NCBI RefSeq assembly: GCF_920888515.1 | Contig: NZ_CAKKTM010000140.1 | Location: 1 to 49,729 of the forward strand | Direction of reading: 5' to 3' | Length of the DNA: 49,729 bases | Source of the DNA: Protofrankia sp. CiP1_Cm_nod1 | GTDB taxonomy: Bacteria; Actinomycetota; Actinomycetes; Frankiales; Frankiaceae | Part shown: positions 26,590 to 33,840 of the stretch, one piece after another | How positions within the stretch are numbered: position 1 is the stretch's first letter | How the letters are laid out: the number at the start of each line of letters is the position of its first letter | The notes under the pieces: generated by a model | Told to the model about the DNA's origin: nothing | Database searches by the model: none | The model's input: the letters and a program-made list of their open reading frames with translations, nothing else | Made by a program: the position numbers and the translations under genes

Positions 26590-26706
26590 CTCGGCCCCGA
26601 CCTGGAAGTGCTCGACCCTCCGGAGCTACGGGAAACAATGGCCCAAGCCGCAAAGGCGCTCGCCGCCCTGTACAGCCCGCCAACACACGGAACAGCCGGA
26701 ACGTAA
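26590..26706 (+). pseudogene. C-terminal remnant of a WYL-domain regulator
   Basis: The frame reads LGPDLEVLDPPELRETMAQ, then AAKALAALYSPP and a stop at 26704-26706. This is the typical last about 35 residues of actinobacterial WYL/YafY-type transcription regulators (GPDVEVLEPPELRERL...LAALY). A stop codon lies just upstream (26572) and there is no start, so only the 3' tip of a lost gene remains between recQ and the PIN gene. Recognition is from family memory, not a search. Confidence 0.6.
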
Positions 26707-26734
26707 GTCGTGGTCCTCGGCTTTGTGGTCGGTG

Positions 26735-27277
26735 TCAGGATGCCAGCCATTTGTCGAAAGAGGGCCTGTCCGTGACGCCGGACGAGCTGCCTCGTCGTCG
26801 GGCGCGCAGCGTCTGGAGGTAGCCCCAGAGGGTGTCGGCGTCGATCCAGTCCGCCTTCGCGGCGATCTTCAGTAAATGCCAGGTCCTGACGACGTGGATG
26901 TTGTTGCGGGTGGCGAGCCGGGCGGCGTCGTTGTCGTCGGTCACGAAGAAGCCGTGAACCTGGCGGTGGATCATGATGGCGAGTGTCTCGGCCTCACCAA
27001 GGTGGCGGTGGGGGCGATCGCGGGGGCTTGCGAGCTCGTCGCGCAGGAGTTGGGTGTTCTGGAGTTCGGTCGGATCGGGGAACCAGGGCGGCCCGAAGAT
27101 GTTCGTGGCCTCGGCCAGCGTGGCGAGACCGGGTTGTCGGGCTGAGGCGTCGCATTCCGCCGCGACAGTGGCGCACCAGCGGCCGTTGCCGTTCGCCAGC
27201 CGCTCCAGCAGGTCCATGCGGTTGAGGATCGCGAAGTTGATCAGAACTGTGTTGTCGGGGAACAGGAGAACGGCCAC
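26735..27277 (-). CDS. PIN-domain ribonuclease-like toxin
   Basis: A 180-aa protein with PIN-like acidic positions: Asp 8 in LLFPDNTVLINF, Glu 41 in AAECDAS, Glu 95/97 in GEAETLAI and Asp 114/115/117 in FVTDDNDAA. PIN domains are metal-dependent RNases and common toxins. GTG 27277 lies 3 nt after the stop of the upstream HTH-ImmA gene, and that tight coupling supports a toxin-antitoxin-like pair. The C-terminal RARRRGSSS stretch is basic. The length is longer than a classical VapC (about 130-140 aa), as in PIN proteins that pair with ImmA/IrrE partners. RNA target unknown. Confidence 0.8.
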   Translation of the reverse strand: MAVLLFPDNTVLINFAILNRMDLLERLANGNGRWCATVAAECDASARQPGLATLAEATNIFGPPWFPDPTELQNTQLLRDELASPRDRPHRHLGEAETLAIMIHRQVHGFFVTDDNDAARLATRNNIHVVRTWHLLKIAAKADWIDADTLWGYLQTLRARRRGSSSGVTDRPSFDKWLAS

Positions 27278-27280
27278 GGT

Positions 27281-28369
27281 CTACAGGCCCAGCGCCCTGG
27301 CGAGGTCGCCAACGTCTGTTTCGGGTACTGACGGTACGTCGACATCGAGCGTGTCCGGGTCGATGCCGAGCATCCAGGCAAGCGTGTTCTTGCCGAGTGC
27401 GCCGGACTCGATTCCGGCGAGGTGCGCCTCCTGGAGGGTGAGGGGGAACCGGCGCTGGGCGGCGGCATCCATGCGCAGGGTGATCTCATCGATGCCCGAT
27501 TCGGCCACCCAGTGACGGCGCAACAGGCGCTGGGTCGGTTGTTCGGCCCACTCGCCCACCACCGGGGGCAGCTGGCCGTTCAGCGCGTTCAGCCGGCGAG
27601 CCAAGGCATCGGTGGATACGCCCCACCGCCAGACGAGATCGGCCAGCCCGGCGGCATCGAGACGGTTCCAGTCGATCGCGGCCAGTGAGCCGCGGGGGAG
27701 CAGAAGGTCGGCGGCGAAAGCGTTCGCGGCCGCCTCGCACTGGTCCCACTCCGTCCGGGAGAGATCCTGGTCGTGGTGGCCCTGAGTGAGGTGCCCCAGC
27801 TCGTGGGCCATTGACCAGTTCTCCCGGAACCAGTTGCCCGCCGCCGGAAGCGCGATCACCCGATGCCCGCCAAGGGTGAACGAGTACGCGGTGGACAGGT
27901 CCGCGACCCGGACGACGTCGATGCCGAGACGGCTTTCCAGCCGTTCCGCGAACGGTCGCACGAAATCCGCGCCCAGTGCGGCTCTGATCCCCTCGGGAGT
28001 GCCTGGGAGCGCCGGTACGTGCTGCCGCCGCAGGCTGGCCTGCCGGTAGGCCAACGCGATGTCGCGCAGCACCCGGTCGTCGGCGTCGCGTCCGGGCACG
28101 TCCCGGTGGCCGGTTTCATGGTCGTAACGGTGCCGGGCCGCGACAACGAGCCGGTTCGGGTCGGGCTGCCCGGTGATCAGCCAGTGGATGTCCGCGTCCA
28201 GGAGGTCGGCCAGACGCGCCAGTTCGATCGAGGAGAAAGCCCGCTTGCCGTTCACAGCGCGTGAGAACGCGTCAGGCGTCATCCCGATCTCCTCGGCGAT
28301 GTCCCGCTGCGGGGTGGTGTGGCGGACCCGCCGGATGTGCTCCAACACCCGGTCCCCGATGCTGTCCAT
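27281..28369 (-). CDS. XRE HTH fused to ImmA/IrrE metallopeptidase (antitoxin-like)
   Basis: A 362-aa two-domain protein. The N-terminal XRE/Cro helix-turn-helix (about 5-65, QRDIAEEIGMTPDAFSRAVNG) should bind DNA. An ImmA/IrrE-type zinc peptidase domain follows, with HELGH at 189-193 and a downstream acidic stretch CEAAANAFAADLLLP that supplies the third ligand region. In such proteins the peptidase cleaves a repressor or partner, and HTH-ImmA proteins are known next to PIN toxins. ATG 28369 lies 6 nt after a -10-like TAATCT, so the mRNA is probably leaderless. It is followed 3 nt later by the PIN gene. Confidence 0.88.
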   Translation of the reverse strand: MDSIGDRVLEHIRRVRHTTPQRDIAEEIGMTPDAFSRAVNGKRAFSSIELARLADLLDADIHWLITGQPDPNRLVVAARHRYDHETGHRDVPGRDADDRVLRDIALAYRQASLRRQHVPALPGTPEGIRAALGADFVRPFAERLESRLGIDVVRVADLSTAYSFTLGGHRVIALPAAGNWFRENWSMAHELGHLTQGHHDQDLSRTEWDQCEAAANAFAADLLLPRGSLAAIDWNRLDAAGLADLVWRWGVSTDALARRLNALNGQLPPVVGEWAEQPTQRLLRRHWVAESGIDEITLRMDAAAQRRFPLTLQEAHLAGIESGALGKNTLAWMLGIDPDTLDVDVPSVPETDVGDLARALGL

Positions 28370-28375
28370 ACGGCC

Positions 28376-28405
28376 AGATTACCTGATCGATTGGGAAAAT
28401 CCCAA
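28376..28405 (-). promoter_or_regulatory. Leaderless promoter with perfect operator-like inverted repeat
   Basis: On the minus strand, TTGGGA (-35-like, 28405-28400) lies 18 nt before TAATCT (-10-like, 28381-28376), which is 6 nt before the ATG. TTGGGA-N3-TCCCAA (28391-28405) is a perfect inverted repeat covering the -35, well placed for autorepression by the HTH protein. Confidence 0.6.
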
Positions 28406-28480
28406 CGCCCGTTGTCGTTGGCGGGCCTCAGGTGCCGCCAGGGCGTGACCGCGGGCTCCCAGGGATGTTCGCGGGGCTGG

Positions 28481-30661
28481 TCAGCCCATGTCCCACAGCC
28501 GTATCGCCTCGTCGCTGGAGCTGGCGAGGGTGCGTCCGTCCGCGGTGAAGGCCACCGACCGCACCCCGTTGGTGTGGCCGGTCAGGGGGGTGCCCAGGGG
28601 GTGGGGTGCGGTCCGGTCGGAGACGTCCCACAGCCGCACGGTCCGGTCGCCGCCGGCGCTGGCGAGGGTGCGCCCGTCCGGGGTGAACGCCACCGACCAC
28701 ACCCAGCCGGTGTGGCCGGTCAGGGGGGCGCCCAGGGGGTGGGGTGCGCTCCGGTCGGAGACGTCCCACAGCCGTATGGTGTGATCGTCGCTGGCGCTGG
28801 CGAGGGTCCGCCCGTCCCGGGTGAAGGCCACCGACACCACCCAACTGGTGTGGCCGGTCAGGGGGGTGCCCAGGATGTGGGGTGTGCTCCGGTTGGAGAC
28901 GTCCCACAGGCGTATGGTCCGGTCGCCACTGGCGCTAGCGAGGGTGCGCCCGTCCGGAGCGAACGTCACCGAGCCCACCCAGTCGGTGTGGCCGGTCAGG
29001 GGGACGCCAAGCGGGTGGGGTGCGGTCCGGTCGGAGACGTCCCACAGCCGTACCGTGCGGTCCTCGCCGGCGCTGGCGAGGGTGCGCCCGTCCGGAGCGA
29101 ACGCGACCGAGACGACCGTGTTGGTGTGGCCGGTCAGGGGGACGCCCAGGGGGTGGGGTGCGGTCCGGTCGGAGACGTCCCACAGCCGTACCGTGTGATC
29201 GTGGCTGGCGCTGGCGAGAGTCTGCCCGTCCGGGCTGAAGGCCACCGACCGCACCCTGTCGGTGTGGCCGGTCAGGGGGGCGCCCAGGGGGCGAGGGGCG
29301 GTCCGGTCGGAGACGTCCCACAGGCGTATGGTCCCATCGCCGTTGGCGCTGGCAAGGGTGTGTCCGTCCGGGGCGGAGGCTATCGACTCCACCCAGCTCG
29401 TGTGGCTGGTCAGGGGGGAGCCCAGCGGCTGGGGGACGGGGGAGGCCCTGACGCTGAAGGCAGGGGAGTCCTCGCCACGGGAGGCTGTGACGGCGATGGC
29501 GATGGCGATGGCGAGCAGCACCGCCGTTGCCGCGGCGGACACGACAAGCGCGGTGGTGCGTGGCCGGCGCGGTCGGCGCCGGGACGAAGAGACCGGGTCA
29601 GCATGCTCGGACGGGGCGGACCTGTCCGAGGCCGATGTGGGTGGCCAGGAACGGCCCGCGTCACGGACAATCGTCGGATAGAGATCGCGGTCGGTGGATA
29701 CCGGGACGGGTACGCCCGGCCTGCCCGGTGGCGCATCCCTCCGCGTCCCGGGCGGTGTCGGTGCCCGCGGGGCGGTAGAGGGCTGGTCGCCGGCGGTGCG
29801 GATGTCGTCGTCGAGGCGGAGCCCGATGCCGGTACGGGTGATCCAGCCCGGGCCGAAGGCGCCGGCGGCGGCGTGGGCCAGGTCGAGAGCGAAGGCGCGT
29901 GTGGAGGGTGGGCGGTCGGCCGGGTTCTTGGCCAGGGCGTGGAGGACCACGTCGGCGATGAGAGTGGGCACTCCGGAGGGCCGGGCGGGGATGGTGTGCA
30001 GGTGGTGCTGCCAGAGCACGGGCAGCGGTAGCTGCGGGTCGAACGGCGGCGCCCCCGAGAACAGTTCGTAGAGGAGCACCCCGAGCGCGTAGAGGTCGGT
30101 GGCCGGGCTCAGCCGGCCTTCGGCGATCTGCTCGGGAGCCATGCACTTCGGCGTTCCGATGATCTTGCTGGCGGTGGTGTCGGGCCCTTCGACAATTTTC
30201 GCGATGCCGAAGTCGACGACTTTGAGCAGGCCGGTGGCGTCGAACAGGATGTTGTCGGCTTTGATGTCACGGTGCAGGACACTGCGGCCGTGGGCGTAGG
30301 CCAGGGCCGCGGCCACGGCCAGGCCGACGGCGCAGGCGTCCTCGGGTGGCATACCGGCCCGGCGGCGGGTCAGGCTCCCCCCGTCGAGAAGCTCCATGAC
30401 GATCAGATGCAGGCCGTCGGTCGCGGCGTAGTCATAGACCTGCACCACATGCGGATGGCTCAGCGCGGCGAGCAGCCGCGCCTCGGGGGCGAACCCCGCT
30501 TCTGCCCCGTCGCGTCCCGCCGCCAGAATCTTGATGGCCACGGGACGGTCCAGCCCGCGGTGCCGGCCGGCCAGCACCAGCCCGAACGCGCCCTGGCCGA
30601 GGGGCCCGCCCAGGTCGTAGCCGGGCAGCGCCGCGGCCACCCGGGCCCTGTCGACAATCAT
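28481..30661 (-). CDS. Membrane Ser/Thr protein kinase with seven WD40 repeats
   Basis: A 726-aa kinase with an intact catalytic domain (about 15-275): glycine loop LGQGAFG (21-27), Lys 44 in VAIKI, HRDIKADN (Asp 132), DFG (150-152) and APE in MAPEQ. A Pro/Ser-rich linker and one membrane helix (about 393-413) follow, then seven WD40 repeats of about 46 residues (GHT...VAF.PDGRTLAS...D.TIRLWDVS) that would form a beta-propeller outside the cell. The repeats are nearly identical at DNA level (138-bp period, 28490-29400). ATG 30661 is preferred over the TTG 24 codons upstream. Likely a sensor kinase; its ligand and substrates are unknown. Confidence 0.93.
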   Translation of the reverse strand: MIVDRARVAAALPGYDLGGPLGQGAFGLVLAGRHRGLDRPVAIKILAAGRDGAEAGFAPEARLLAALSHPHVVQVYDYAATDGLHLIVMELLDGGSLTRRRAGMPPEDACAVGLAVAAALAYAHGRSVLHRDIKADNILFDATGLLKVVDFGIAKIVEGPDTTASKIIGTPKCMAPEQIAEGRLSPATDLYALGVLLYELFSGAPPFDPQLPLPVLWQHHLHTIPARPSGVPTLIADVVLHALAKNPADRPPSTRAFALDLAHAAAGAFGPGWITRTGIGLRLDDDIRTAGDQPSTAPRAPTPPGTRRDAPPGRPGVPVPVSTDRDLYPTIVRDAGRSWPPTSASDRSAPSEHADPVSSSRRRPRRPRTTALVVSAAATAVLLAIAIAIAVTASRGEDSPAFSVRASPVPQPLGSPLTSHTSWVESIASAPDGHTLASANGDGTIRLWDVSDRTAPRPLGAPLTGHTDRVRSVAFSPDGQTLASASHDHTVRLWDVSDRTAPHPLGVPLTGHTNTVVSVAFAPDGRTLASAGEDRTVRLWDVSDRTAPHPLGVPLTGHTDWVGSVTFAPDGRTLASASGDRTIRLWDVSNRSTPHILGTPLTGHTSWVVSVAFTRDGRTLASASDDHTIRLWDVSDRSAPHPLGAPLTGHTGWVWSVAFTPDGRTLASAGGDRTVRLWDVSDRTAPHPLGTPLTGHTNGVRSVAFTADGRTLASSSDEAIRLWDMG

Positions 30662-30812
30662 GACGTGGGAGCCGCCCCACGCTGGCGGTAACGTCGACCG
30701 CGCACCATCCGCCCCCCGATACTCCGCGTACAAGGCGTGATCCTAGCGGTGTCCGACACGGCCGGGTGGCCCGTTCTGCCCCATCCGGGTCGGGCCCGCT
30801 CTGTCCTTCGGA

Positions 30813-31037
30813 CGCTACCTGTATATGGATGATCTCTCGACGCTTGGCGAGGCCCGCCGCCAGGGATATGGCCGGCGTCTCCTCGAGTGGCTGTTTGCGG
30901 AGGCCCGGCGTCTCGGATGCGGCCAGGTACGGCCGGGCTCCGGCATCGGGCCGGCGCGGACGGACGCCCACCGGCTCTACCTGGACGCGGGTATGGCCAT
31001 CGCCGCGCACCACTTCACCCACATTCTCACCAGGTAG
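30813..31037 (+). pseudogene. C-terminal remnant of a GNAT acetyltransferase
   Basis: The frame reads GRYLYMDDLSTLGEARRQGYG, with the acetyl-CoA loop RRQGYGRRLLEWL and the C-terminal half ending DAHRLYLDAGMAI...FTHIL, typical of GNAT N-acetyltransferases. The first two to three strands (about 70-80 residues) are missing, and a stop (30744) lies upstream in frame. The ATG at 30825 could start a 70-aa peptide, but it would lack half the fold. It converges on the MarR gene 11 bp away. Confidence 0.7.
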
Positions 31038-31048
31038 CCCGGGGCGGT

Positions 31049-31525
31049 TCAGGCTGGTGAATCGTCTGTGAGTGGAGTCGTGGCTGTGTCGCTGTGGGTT
31101 TCGGCGAGGACCTTGGAGACGCGGCTCAGCATCTCGATGAGCTGAGCCTGCTCCGTGGGGGTAAACGTGTCCGCGATGTGTTGCTCGATCGCGCTGGCGA
31201 CGGCGTCGGCCTGTTCGAGAAGTTGTTGGCCGTCGGGCGTAAGGGTGAGTTCGGTGGCGTTGCGATGCCAGGGGTGCGGCTGGCGGGTGATGAGCTTCTT
31301 GGTTTCCAGGTTGGTGAGCACGGTCGCCATCGTCTGGGGCGTGACCAGGCAGGCGCGGGCGAGCGCGGCGGCGGAGATCCCAGGCTGGTCGGCGATGAAC
31401 ATAAGTGCTGAGTACTGGGGGACGGTGAGTCCGTAGGGGCGCAGGGCCGCGGTCTTGGTGGCGATCAGCTCCTGCTCGGTCCGCTTGATGTGCAGGCCGA
31501 TCCGCTGTTCGGGTGGCATCGACAC
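31049..31525 (-). CDS. MarR-family transcriptional regulator
   Basis: A 158-aa winged-helix regulator. Helices around LTVPQYSALMFIADQPG and the recognition region SAAALARACLVTPQTMATVLTNLE lead into the wing (ITRQPHPWHRNATELTLT), with dimerisation helices at both ends. MarR proteins usually repress a divergent operon until a small aromatic or oxidant ligand binds. Here the divergent operon encodes two hydrolases and a former aldo/keto reductase, a natural target. The start is GTG 31525 or ATG 31519. The shared promoter region is 31526-31631. Confidence 0.92.
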   Translation of the reverse strand: MSMPPEQRIGLHIKRTEQELIATKTAALRPYGLTVPQYSALMFIADQPGISAAALARACLVTPQTMATVLTNLETKKLITRQPHPWHRNATELTLTPDGQQLLEQADAVASAIEQHIADTFTPTEQAQLIEMLSRVSKVLAETHSDTATTPLTDDSPA

Positions 31526-31631
31526 AGCCAGAGCATACAGTCCCGATCGACAGTGTCTTGGCCATCATCAGAGTTCTGTGTAAGCTCAGGGGACATAACT
31601 TGATCTGTGTTCTGGCCTAAGGAGAGCTGCC

Positions 31632-32477
31632 TTGCCGTCTGTTGGGAGTCGCGGTGCGCTGGACTTCGTCGCGGTTGGCGACGGTCCGGGGGTCGTGCTG
31701 GTCCACGGGACCGGCGCCGATGCGACATCGAACTGGGAGCCGCTGATAGATGCCGTGGGCGGCCGTCGCCGGGTTGTGGCGCCGAACCTTCCCGGTGCTG
31801 GCGACACGCCGGCGAGCGCTGCGCCGCTCGACGTCGAGGTGCTCGTCGAGCAGCTCTTGGTGGCGGTGGACGCGGGCGGGGTGCAAGGCCAGTTCGACCT
31901 GGTCGGGCATTCGCTGGGGGCGGTGCTCGCGGCCGCGGTGGCCGCGGCGGCGCCTGAGCGGGTGCGGTCGCTGTTCTTGCACGCGGGTTGGGTGAGGTCG
32001 GGGCCGCGGGAGCGGTTGATGTTCGAGCTGTGGGCGCGTCTGCTGGAAGCTGATACGGCGTTGCTGGCCCGGTCGCTGGTGCTCTCGGCGATGAGCCCCG
32101 GGCTGCTGGCCGAGATCGGACAGCGGGAGCTGGGCGAGCTGGTCGCGGGTTTCGAGGGGCTGGTCGATCAGCGGATCGCCGGGCAGATCGAGCTTGACGG
32201 CCGGATCGACATCTCCGGCCTGCTCGCGGCGGTCAGGGCGCCGACGTTGGTGCTGGCCAGCGCTGATGACCAGATCGTCCCCTCTCGTCATCAGCGGGCG
32301 TTGGCTGGGGCGATCGTCGGTGCCAGCTACCAGGAGGTTCCGGGCGGACACGGGCTGCCGTTCGAGGATCCGGAGCGGTTCGTGTCGATCATCGTCGGCT
32401 TCCTCGACGCGCAGCAGGCGACGTGCCAGGCCGACGACCGCCGCTCCAGCGCTCCACGCAAGAGCGCGGCACGGTGA
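31632..32477 (+). CDS. Alpha/beta hydrolase
   Basis: A 281-aa alpha/beta-hydrolase. The oxyanion segment is VLVHGTGAD, the nucleophile Ser is in VGHSLGAV, the acid Asp in LASADDQIVP and the base His in VPGGHGLPFE. The start is TTG 31632 with AAGGAG about 8 nt upstream. It is the first gene of an operon (gap 10 nt to the next hydrolase) divergent from the MarR regulator. The substrate cannot be assigned; esterase or epoxide-hydrolase-like chemistry are both possible. The last about 20 residues are basic and low-complexity. Confidence 0.88.
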   Translation: MPSVGSRGALDFVAVGDGPGVVLVHGTGADATSNWEPLIDAVGGRRRVVAPNLPGAGDTPASAAPLDVEVLVEQLLVAVDAGGVQGQFDLVGHSLGAVLAAAVAAAAPERVRSLFLHAGWVRSGPRERLMFELWARLLEADTALLARSLVLSAMSPGLLAEIGQRELGELVAGFEGLVDQRIAGQIELDGRIDISGLLAAVRAPTLVLASADDQIVPSRHQRALAGAIVGASYQEVPGGHGLPFEDPERFVSIIVGFLDAQQATCQADDRRSSAPRKSAAR

Positions 32478-32487
32478 GCGTCCGACG

Positions 32488-33294
32488 ATGGCGACGGTAA
32501 AGCTGAGCGACGGCGTTGAGCTGTTCTACGAGGACCGCGGCAACGGCCGGCCGATCGTGTTCCTGCACGGCTGGGGCACGAGCGGCCGTGTGTGGGAGGG
32601 ACAGGTCGCGACGCTGCACGAGCAGGCTCGCTGCGTGACGCCTGACTGGCGTGGCTGCGGCCGCTCGGACCACCCGGCGCACGGGAACACGGTCGAGACG
32701 GTGGCCGGCGACATCCTCCAACTGGTCGATCTGCTCGATCTCCGGGACGTTGTCCTCGTCGGCTCATCCCTGGGTGGGAACATCGCGTTGGAGGCGGCGC
32801 TGGGATCCGATGGGCGGATCGCCGCGCTGGCGCTTCTGGACGCGCCGCAGCACTTCTTCGCCGACGGCGTCGACAAGGAGCGGTTCTCGGCCTGGCACGC
32901 CTCGATGCGCACCCGCCGCCACGATCTCTTCTACGAGATGGTTGACACCTGGTTCGGCCCGAAGGCCGGCCAGGGTGTCCGCCGCTGGACGTCCGAGCAG
33001 CTGTTGCGCTCGGGCTGGTTCATCGACGACCTGCTCGCCGACGCCGCCACGCACGATCGCCGCGACCAGCTCGGCGAGCTGCCTGTTCCCGTCCTGCTCC
33101 TGCACGGCCGCCTCGACCGTGAGGTTCCCGTTACGGTCCCGCAGGCCGCGGAGGCGCTACTGCCGAACGCGCGGCTGGTCGTGCTCGAGGACTGCGGGCA
33201 CATGCCCCACCTCGAGGATCCAGCACGGGTATCCGCAGAACTCGCGCGGTTCCTCGAAGAACTCAGCGCCAAGCCGGAGGCGGCGGGTCGATGA
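32488..33294 (+). CDS. Second alpha/beta hydrolase
   Basis: A 268-aa alpha/beta-hydrolase of the haloperoxidase/esterase type. The oxyanion motif is VFLHGWGTSG, the nucleophile elbow GSSLGG, the acid Asp in LHGRLDREVP and the base His in CGHMPHLE. ATG 32488 is 10 nt past the previous stop. The long frame upstream is shadowed by the first hydrolase and is not coding. The stop overlaps the ATG of the aldo/keto reductase remnant (ATGA), showing that the operon once had a third enzyme. Probably controlled by the MarR protein upstream. Confidence 0.9.
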   Translation: MATVKLSDGVELFYEDRGNGRPIVFLHGWGTSGRVWEGQVATLHEQARCVTPDWRGCGRSDHPAHGNTVETVAGDILQLVDLLDLRDVVLVGSSLGGNIALEAALGSDGRIAALALLDAPQHFFADGVDKERFSAWHASMRTRRHDLFYEMVDTWFGPKAGQGVRRWTSEQLLRSGWFIDDLLADAATHDRRDQLGELPVPVLLLHGRLDREVPVTVPQAAEALLPNARLVVLEDCGHMPHLEDPARVSAELARFLEELSAKPEAAGR

Positions 33295-33715
33295 GGACGT
33301 CGGTGCCGACACGTGCGCTGGGCGGTCACGGGCTGGTCGCCTCCGCGCAGGGGCTCGGGTGATGGGCATGAGCTTCGCCTACGGCGCCGCCCCCGGCGAC
33401 TTCCGCCGCAGCCTCCCACGCTTCCAGCAAGACGCCCTCGAGCACAACCTGGGACTCCTGCGTGCCGTCCGCGAAATCGCCACAACCCACGACGCCACCC
33501 CCGCGCAGGTAGCGCTCGTATGGCTCCACGCCCAAGGCCCCGACGTGATCCCGATCCCCGGCACACGACGGCGCGAGCGGCTCGAGGAGAACCTTGCCGC
33601 ACTCGACCTCACCCTCACCGTCCAGGAGATCCGAGAGCTGAGCCAGCTCCAGCCCGAAGGACTGCGCTACCCCGGCATGACGTGGGTCCAACGCGAGACC
33701 CCAAGCCCGACATGA
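33291..33715 (+). pseudogene. Aldo/keto reductase with frameshift and large internal deletion
   Basis: The N-terminal frame reads MRTSVPTRALGGHGLVASAQ-GLG, then stops at TGA 33360. Shifting by one base continues MGMSFAYGAAPG, matching the AKR start (GLGCMGMSxxYG), so one base has been lost. Directly after PG it jumps to DFRRSLPRFQQDALEHNLGLL and the normal AKR C-terminus (PIPGTRRRERLEEN). About 200 residues holding the barrel core and the catalytic Tyr are gone. The C-terminal piece alone is an open frame from ATG 33362 (117 aa) but cannot be an enzyme. It overlaps the second hydrolase by four bases. Confidence 0.85.
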
Positions 33716-33840
33716 CCCAGACCACGTCCGCGGTGCACGAGGTCGTATGGGTAGCGGAAACGGATCTGCGGACGGCAGCGGACACACGCGAACGAGCGGA
33801 AACCGAGACGACCGGGCGTCCCCTGCCTGCCTCTTCCTGG

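Noticed and set aside
28490-29400. Regular DNA repeats that might suggest a CRISPR or satellite array
   Set aside because: The 138-bp period translates exactly into WD40 units fused to a kinase; there are no unique spacers of constant length.
28319-30031. A 570-codon repetitive open frame opposite the WD40 region
   Set aside because: Its repeats (GAGEGAPVRGE-type) merely mirror the WD40-coding DNA repeats.
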